From Carettochelys insculpta (lineage: Eukaryota; Chordata; Testudines; Carettochelyidae), in contig NC_134161.1 in the NCBI RefSeq assembly GCF_033958435.1, positions 6,324,001 through 6,388,000 on the forward strand: a stretch of DNA of 64,000 bases, read 5' to 3'. A program made the position numbers and the translations under genes. Shown here one piece after another: positions 57,560-64,000 of this stretch (the stretch's first letter is position 1; each line of letters starts with the position of its first letter). The notes beneath the pieces were generated by a model. It was not told the origin of the DNA. It did not search any database and saw only the letters and a program-made list of their open reading frames with translations.

Positions 57560-58970
57560 GAAAGGCAAAATAAATAAATGAATATTTTAGAATTCAGAGG
57601 GTGAGAAGAGTGAGCCATTTAGTTTTTAAATATCCAGTTCACTCATTAAGATTTATTAAACCACAAAATACTACTGGGAGAATTCTCTGCAATGTGTATT
57701 TTTGCAGAAATTAACAGGCCCAGAATTTCCTTTCCTCCACAGAAATGGGCAGCTGTGCTGCTAGCTGCCACTCATGGTCGGTGTACTCCTCAGAGCTCAG
57801 CTTGCCCACCGAAGACACTACTGCAGAGAAGGACTGAGAGCCAAAGGGTTCCTCGCAACTGCAGTGGCCAGCATGCCGAGGGAAGGAAAGGCCAGCATGT
57901 GGGAAACTGAGCATCGTGCTGCTTCTCCCTCTGGATTGCTGGCGTCTAGGAGGGAAGGCAAATGGGTGTCTGGGCATGAGGATTGGGCGACCCTGCAGCT
58001 GGGCTTGGGAGGAGAGGAGGGGCAGATATCTAGGTTGGGAGGAGGTTGCAGTCGGGCTCTGGGGAGTTGTGGGCAGCGGCATGGATAGATGCTATGGGAA
58101 GCAGGGTAAGGTGGGAGGTGGAAGGACCAAGAGCAGAAGGGGTGGGGCCCAGGGCCATTAGCTCTTAGTGCTGCCTGGACCATGGTACTGATGCCCTTCC
58201 TCCACTGCTGCACACTCCCTCAGAGCTGCATGCAGCCAGAGCAGCGCTGCCGCAGCATTTCAAAGGGGCTACTTTGGCCACAGCAGCAACCAGAGCTCCA
58301 GACCCCTTTGCAATGCTAGACCTGGGGACAGTTACCCCCTTTATCCCAACTCTGTTGGCACACCTGCTTGTGGGTGTCTTTCCCTCCCTTACTAGGCTTG
58401 GATCACAGGAGGTGGAGAGAGCAGAAGAGAACAGAGAAAAAGTATCTGGATTATCACAGGGGTTTCTTTAACTGTACTCCTGGTGGAATTTGTATGTGTC
58501 TGTATTGTTACAGACATGCTTGCTGACAGGCATTTGGTAATAAATTATCAAAAGAACTGAAACTGGTGCGATTAGGTATTGTTATTTTGCCAATTAAAAT
58601 GTGCAGAATTGTAAAATATTGTATGCAGATTTTTTCATTGTTGTGGTGCTGAATGCCCCCAGAAGTAATAAAAGGACTTGACTTAGATCTCAAATAGTAC
58701 ATTGATAAAACCAAACCTCTGAACTAGTTCTGTGGCACTGAGCTGCTAGGTATGGAGTTGAGTTCAGGTCTTAAGCAAATTACTTTTGTTCCTGAACTGG
58801 CATGGATTGGAAGCACTCTGTGGGCAGCACCCCCCAGCTCTTGGTGCTCTATCTCGAGTTATCCCCTCTGACCCATATGAGAAATTATATCCAGCCCTCC
58901 TGAGTTAGAAGTGAAAATGGGGCCTGTTATAAGGTCACAGACTGTTGGGTAATCCAGTTTCTTTCTCTAC
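57560..58970. other. Intron, no gene
   Basis: 57.7-58.3 kb is GC-rich with chance frames on both strands. A small palindromic repeat similar to 18150-18260 may lie at about 58250-58320. Nothing else was recognised. Confidence 0.4.
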
Positions 58971-59141
58971 CTTTTCCATCTGCATCTTCCATGGTTCCTG
59001 CAAGAGGGATTGGGTGACCAGTGTTCCAATCACATTCTATGCCAAGGATGGGGACCATCAAATCTGACCCACCAGGATCTGGGATTTTCATTCCAAACAC
59101 TGCAGGAATCCACATCACTGTACCAGGATATTTGATAATCC
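58971..59141 (-). CDS. Coiled-coil gene exon with Gly/Pro repeat (57 codons)
   Basis: Acceptor TTCAAACAAATTAG, donor AAAG|GTAGAG, phase 1-1. It reads IIKYPGTVMWIPAVFGMKIP, then SDLMVPILGIECDWNTGHPI and PLAGTMEDADGKG: further units of the V-P-I-L-G repeat. Confidence 0.9.
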
Positions 59142-59498
59142 CTAATTTGTTTGAAAAAAAAAGAGAAGATATCAATACGTGATGTTAAGATGAATGGGAA
59201 TTGTTTCTTGATGGAAATAGCCATTTAAGTTTTAGAGACAGATGAATGCACCGTGAATCTGGTCATTCTGGCTATAGTATACAAATGACACTTGGCTGCA
59301 CTCATAGAGTAAAGATTTGCTACAAACAGAGTATATTTGGCATGTGTTTCTCATCCTACTGTAGACCTAATATGGCATAGAATGCTGATACTATTTTGGG
59401 CCAAATTCTCTGTTGCTGTGATTGGATATAGCCCCATTGATTTCTACAGAATTTCATCCATTTATACCTGAGAATCTGCCTCTAAATCATTACAATTG

Positions 59499-59925
59499 GC
59501 ACATAAGAACGGCCAAATTGGGTCAGACAAAAGGTCCATTTTGCCCAGTATCTTGTTTTTTGACAGTGGCCAATGTCAGGTGTTTCAGAGGAACAAGCAG
59601 AACAGGGAATCAGGTGATCACTTCCCTCACACCCATTCCCAGCTTCTGACAAACAGAGACTAGGGACACAATTCCTGCTCATCCTGGCTATCAGCCATTG
59701 ATGGACCTATCTTCCATGAATTTATCAAGCTCTTTTTTGAGCCCTGTTTGAGTTCTGGTGTTCATAAGATCTTCTGGCAAGGAGTTCCACAGGTGGACTC
59801 TGCATTGTGTGAAGAAATACTTCCTTTTGTTGTTGGAAACCTGCTACGAATTAATTTCATTCGGTGACCCCTAATCCTTGTGTTATGGGAACCTGCTCAG
59901 ATTACCTTTTCTCGAAGCAACTGTT
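59499..59925 (-). mobile_element. CR1 3'-end fragment
   Basis: CACATAAGAACGGCCAAATT, then GGTCAGACAAAAGGTCCATT and TCAAGCTCTTTTTTGAGCCC match the 3' part of the CR1 copy at 18823 in the same orientation. It ends 28 bases before exon 59954-60352. Confidence 0.82.
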
Positions 59926-59953
59926 TTTACTTGGTTTTATGCAAAATATGTAC

Positions 59954-60352
59954 CCAGTTTGCCACCATTGCTTTTGAGGTTTGAAGCTATTTCGTGTTGT
60001 TTCTCCAAACTTCGCAGCCAGTGCATTGCATGATGGAGCCTCATTGACAATGATTTTTTCATGTCTTCTACTGCAGCCTTCAGGACTTCCTGCTTGTCTG
60101 TTGCTAAGGACATATCTTCACAAATGGCGTCTTTATACTGCCTCAGGGCTTCAACCACACGGGTCTGGGTTACCAGAGTGTTAGCTTCCAACAGTGCCTG
60201 GTAGCCTCCTGCATGAGGCACCACCTTATCTTGCTGAAGACAAGCTCCGTGTATCCGAGCAGTCTTCCTACCGAGAGGTTCTGAGAAGGAATCCCCAAGA
60301 AGCAATAGACTTCCCGAGGGTCTCATCAGCCCTCCAACTGGGACCAAATCTC
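59954..60352 (-). CDS. Coiled-coil gene exon, Gly/Pro repeat then helix (133 codons)
   Basis: Acceptor TCTTTGACTACAG, donor CTGG|GTACAT, phase 1-1; the longest exon found. The first codons complete a repeat unit with the previous exon (TG|DLVPVGGLMRPSG). A basic linker follows, then a helical stretch (ANTLVTQTRVVEALRQYKD, KQEVLKAAVEDMKKSLSMRL, HHAMHWLRSLEKQHEIAS), and the exon returns to NGGKLG. A helical insert thus lies between repeat units. Confidence 0.92.
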
Positions 60353-60765
60353 CTGTAGTCAAAGAACAGTGAAAAGAAATCAGAACATCACTCAGACTTT
60401 ATGGACCTGATCAAGGCCTTACTCACAAATTACAGGATCCTATGCAACTGAGGCCCTCCTCTTGACCGCAACCATGCAACTTCTGCTAGGGACCTGGAAC
60501 TTTTCCACCTCTGCAGCTTCTGCCAGGGATGTGGGGCTTCCGCTCCTTGGGGCTTCCCCATGATCCACTCCACATGGCTTCCCTTGCCCCCCAGTGCAGC
60601 TTTTAGCAGGAGTTGAGGGCTTCCCTGGGGCAGGAATGGAGTCGCAGAAGTTGGAAGCTCTTCTCCGCAGCCAGTCTGCTGCTGGCTGAGAGGAGCACAT
60701 GGGGGAAGAAAGTGAGAGCAGCCTCAGGGAGAGGCCAGATAGGAACCATCCTCAGGCATACAAGA

Positions 60766-60838
60766 ACATGTGGCTGCATAGGGCACCCAAAAATTTGGTG
60801 CCCCAAATTTCTGGGTGCCCTATGCAGCCACACATTTT
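60766..60838. repeat. Near-perfect hairpin
   Basis: ATGTGGCTGCATAGGGCACC (from 60769) pairs with GGGTGCCCTATGCAGCCACA (from 60813), with AAATTT on both sides of an 8-base loop. Weaker pairing extends outward (CTCAGGCATACAAG with CATATGTCTAGG). It may be a tiny palindromic transposon or an inverted duplication; a microRNA precursor is possible but not supported by any known sequence. Confidence 0.65.
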
Positions 60839-60849
60839 CATATGTCTAG

Positions 60850-63600
60850 GCATGACCCTGGACCTGATCCATTAAAATCAATGGCAAAAAATTAAGCTAC
60901 TACAATGGGAAGAGTCCCGGTCCCAAAACAGCATGTAAATAGACTAAAATGCTGGTCAAAATAGCATAAGAATTCTGTGCCATGGAAATGTCCATTGTTC
61001 ACAATTATAAGCTTATAAGTTTAAATACTTTACTTGCATCTGTTGCTTTCACTTAAAGAAAATGTGCTGCATTTACAAAATTAGAGTTAACATCAGTTGG
61101 ATGATGATAATTTGCTTTAATATAGTGTTTTTCATATGTAGTTCTTGAGGTTCTTCACACAGGACTTAAGTATCATTATGAGTGGTAGGCAGGAAATGGT
61201 ATTTCTGTCCTATGAATATTCTTGAGAGTCTGAAAAATCTTGCTGTCTTGAATCAGGAAGAAAAGAAGACATCCCGAAGGTGTCCATGAATTGACAAGCC
61301 AACACCTTTTTTGGTTCAGATCATCAGAATTTTTTGTTTTGGTAATTTTGAAATGATTCTTTCTTTCAAAGAGAGAAGATAAAAATCAAACTTTTCCCAG
61401 TTCACTTGTGTTACAGTACAACAGAAAAACTTGTTTGGAAACAGAAAAATGGAATTTTTCATTTCAAAATTAAACACTTCAACAATTCGGAAATTTTTAG
61501 TACTTTTTCTAATCTGTCTCACAAACAGATTTTGGATTCAATGCTTGGGCATTTTTTGATGAAAAAAACATTTTTGAAAAGGATTCCTGACCAGCTCTAA
61601 TTATTATACCCAATTTATAGATGGGAAAACTGAAGTATAGGTGTGACCAGAGGAGCAGACAGAATTGCTGGGCCTTGGCCAAGCTTTGTGTGGGGCCAGC
61701 TCCGTGCTCCTGGAAGGTGCAGAGCCTCAGATAGAAGGTGCTGGGCTGGGGGGAGCTATCCCTCAACACTGCTCAGACTGCATCATGCCCCTCTTCTTCC
61801 TTGCCAGACCTTAGCACTACCCAGAGTGTGCCACCTGGGGCTCCAAAGGTAATTTAAGGGCCTGGGGCTCCCACTGCTACCACTGCCACAGTAGCAGTGG
61901 CGGTGGCTGGGAGCTCCGGATCCTTTTGATTCACCAGGTCCTGATCAGTCACCCACTTCTTACCTCCCCATCAGCGGGCCTGTATGTGACAAGGTAATTT
62001 GACCTTTGACCTCGTCAAAGGTCACTCAACTGGCCAATGGCAGTGCCAAAAATGTATTGCATATTCCAGAACACATTTCATTGGGCAACATCCCTGGAAC
62101 TATAATTCTGTCACATCATATGAGCCAACAAGTCCCTGGAGACATAAAAACAGGAAAACATGCAATTGTGGCTTTCCTATTTGATGCATTTCTAGCATTT
62201 CTATGTAGCTTGTTCAGTAATAGCTGCTATAGCATGATATCCACAGCAGAGATTATGGGTAATGTAGTGTTCCAGGTAACCATTAAGGTGCATTAACGTT
62301 GAACTTTTAAGAAGTGACGAAGTGAACAGTTAATCAAGCGAATAACCTCCAGCTCAGTAAAACCATTTATAGATGGTCTTTAATCATGGAAAGGCATACT
62401 TAATATCACTAGAATAGCAGGCATGAAACACAAAATCTGCATATCTTGCAGTATCCTGCAGGGAAATCCTGTGTCTCCTGCAGACAGTAATTGGAGCTCT
62501 CTGGTCCTGCTGAAATTACAAAGATTTTCACACATACCTTTGAATCTCAGAAACTCCTGATTTTTTGGTAAGGCAATGTAGACAGATTCTGACTACATAT
62601 TTTTGGCAACTTATCTAAATGACTGGATCCTCAGCTGGCATTGATCAGTACAGTTTCGCTTAAACCAGTCAAGCTATACCAATTACACCAGCTGAGGACA
62701 TGGCTCTAAATTATGCATACCGAACCTCACCAACCAAATACAAAAACAGTTCCACTTTGGCTGCCTTATGCCTTCGCTGTGCTTTGGTTTTGAGTATGGT
62801 AAAATTAGCTATGAAGAACTCAAGTGTGTGAAAATGTTTTCTGCAAACCTAAAGCTTTTAACCCCAGAGACCCTAAAGAATGGATTTCACATTGCTTTTG
62901 TAAAAGTAATGGAGCAGTTGAACTATCTCCAAAGGTCAGATCAATTTTACTGTTTTTTGTCATATAATTAATTCTACAGCACCTCTGAATTGTCAGCCAT
63001 ATCTTCTCTTTCTTTCTTTAGTAATCTTGATGAAAAGTGGAGCAGTTCTTTGGTTTTAGGACAATGATTTCTGAAACAATATTCTGGGAAGGTGCAGGGC
63101 TTTCTGTCTGTGATCCATTGAGTCCAATCTATGCGGCTGTTCAGCTGCCGATGATAGTATCTCATTCATCAGGAGAAGCCAAATGTGGGGAGGTGAGGTT
63201 AAAGGTCTCTATTTATGCTGCTATCATTTTTAGGATTAGCAAACTGATGATAGATTACATATGTGTGTCACTGTCTGCTGTGTGCATACATGCAGCAAAA
63301 CTGTTAGTAATTCTCATCTGATGTTGGGGTGTTTTAAACAATCTTTGGGTTCTTAGTTGTGCTGCCGTGGTGGGCCATTGGAGCTTCTGTTGTATTTTAA
63401 CTGTTTGGCTACTCATCTATAGTTCCATTGACAGCTATCAGTTCTATAGATCTGTTAGACGGGACAGCTATCTCTTCAATAAGGTTATTGCAAACATTCA
63501 CGCAGCGATTAGCTATGTGAGAGGTGTGTGAGGATAAAAAGAGGAGGAAGAAACAATTTCATTTTGGATTTCCATCCCACGAGACATGACAAGCATTTAC
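60850..63600. other. Intron, no gene
   Basis: 2.7 kb of intron between the first two exons. GC-rich words at about 61855-61930 (CAGTAGCAGTGGCGGTGGC) resemble the small palindromic repeat of 18150. No exon with both phase and motif support was found, but a small phase 1-1 exon adding repeat units cannot be excluded. Confidence 0.4.
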
Positions 63601-63936
63601 CTGTGTTATTATCCAAACCGACTCCAAGTATTGGGACAATCTTTCCTCCTTCTGGCTCAATCATAGGCCCTCCAATTTCAAGAGGTGTCACTGTTCCTGT
63701 AAGGGGATTCATGTACGTCCCACCCAAGGACAGTTTCTGCCCTGTTTGGGGGTGGATTGTAACTCCTAGCACTGGCACTTCTAGTTCTGTAGCTGGATCT
63801 AGCATGAGTCCTCCCAGTTTAAACACTCTGTCCAGTTGTAAGTTAGGCAGGTTGGTCTTCACTGGTAACCCAGTCCTCGGAGAGACAGGATACGGAATGT
63901 AAGGGAATATGGGTACTTCAGAGTTACAAAGCTCAC
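63601..63936 (-). CDS. Coiled-coil gene exon with Gly/Pro repeats (first exon in window, 112 codons)
   Basis: Acceptor GTTTTGATATTTAG, donor ACAG|GTAAAT, phase 1-1, so coding sequence continues upstream beyond the window. It reads PIFPYIPYPVSPRTGLPVK, then LGGLMLDPATELEVPVLGV, IHPQTGQKLSLGGTYMNPLT and IGGPMIEPEGGKIVPILGVG. About three repeat units of roughly 30 residues are visible, with conserved G-G, P-x-T-G and V-P-x-L-G. Confidence 0.93.
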
Positions 63937-64000
63937 CTAAATATCAAAACAGGAAAGATCTGACACTGTTACAAATGATTTTAGATTCAATAGGTAAGGG

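Larger units (their letters stand above)
12502..63936 (-). other. Large coiled-coil / Gly-Pro repeat protein gene (5' end outside window)
   Basis: I do not recognise this protein by name. The exons join in the order given in the summary, and 24 consecutive junctions agree in phase, encoding about 1,570 residues in the window. Residues about 1-350 hold repeats of roughly 30 residues with G-G-x-M-x-x-P-x-T-G and V-P-x-L-G-V motifs, often split by phase-1 introns after a glycine base. From about residue 356 the protein is charged and helix-rich (many E, K, Q and L), consistent with long coiled coils, with a serine/alanine-rich break near residues 1190-1230. I see no signal peptide and no convincing membrane segment; the one hydrophobic stretch (exon 25034-25180, SFILLLVHCLAHI) is short and sits in a helical context. 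The gene spans over 51 kb and its introns are full of transposons, yet no supported exon is broken, so it appears to be under selection. A cytoskeletal or ciliary role would fit such an architecture but is a guess. Confidence 0.85.

Noticed and set aside
1..64000. CRISPR arrays, operons, bacterial promoters
   Set aside because: The window is vertebrate nuclear DNA; the repeats are dispersed transposons and microsatellites without spacer-repeat regularity.

Overview
The window looks like a nuclear genome segment from a reptile, most probably a turtle. Genes are spread over many short exons with GT/AG introns. The repeat load combines CR1 LINEs, PIF/Harbinger-type MITEs with 3-bp target duplications, short SINE-like repeats whose ends read TAGTCTGTAT/CAGAGAGGTAGC, and one solo LTR. 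The turtle assignment rests on recognising the repeat types, not on a database search.

Two protein-coding host genes are supported and they converge. BTG4 lies on the + strand (coding exons 8119-10521, four coding exons, 233 residues). On the - strand, a long gene enters at 64 kb (its 5' end lies outside) and runs to a stop codon at 12502. I assembled 26 exons for it: 63601-63936, 59954-60352, 58971-59141, 57397-57554, 55892-56032, 50403-50541, 48118-48308, 46723-46848, 45295-45487, 41937-42096, 41535-41667, 39146-39412, 38676-38819, 36841-37089, 36014-36214, 35624-35791, 34599-34742, 33208-33369, 31835-32045, 30001-30087, 29277-29399, 27390-27541, 25969-26055, 25034-25180, 17041-17238 and 12502-12739. 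Intron phase matches at all 24 junctions between the first 25 exons; only the last junction is uncertain. About 1,570 residues are encoded here. An N-terminal part carries repeats built on G-G-x-M-x-x-P-x-T-G and V-P-I-L-G-V motifs, followed by a long, charged, largely alpha-helical and coiled-coil part. I do not recognise the protein by name.

Layout: 1-8.1 kb is upstream of and within the BTG4 5' region, with repeats; 8.1-10.8 kb is BTG4; 10.8-12.5 kb is the convergent intergenic gap; 12.5-64 kb is the coiled-coil gene, whose introns hold nearly all the remaining features. These are a CR1 copy with an uninterrupted ORF2 (18.8-22.2 kb), a nest of older CR1 pieces (22.4-24.9 kb), a solo LTR with a MITE inserted at its edge (39.5-41.2 kb), a decayed autonomous PIF/Harbinger element with both of its genes (50.7-54.8 kb), and many MITEs.

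The most unusual repeat signal is a family of short fold-back (inverted-dimer) elements, several flanked by their own 8-13 bp direct repeats, which points to insertion by a retrotransposition-like mechanism rather than by a cut-and-paste transposase.
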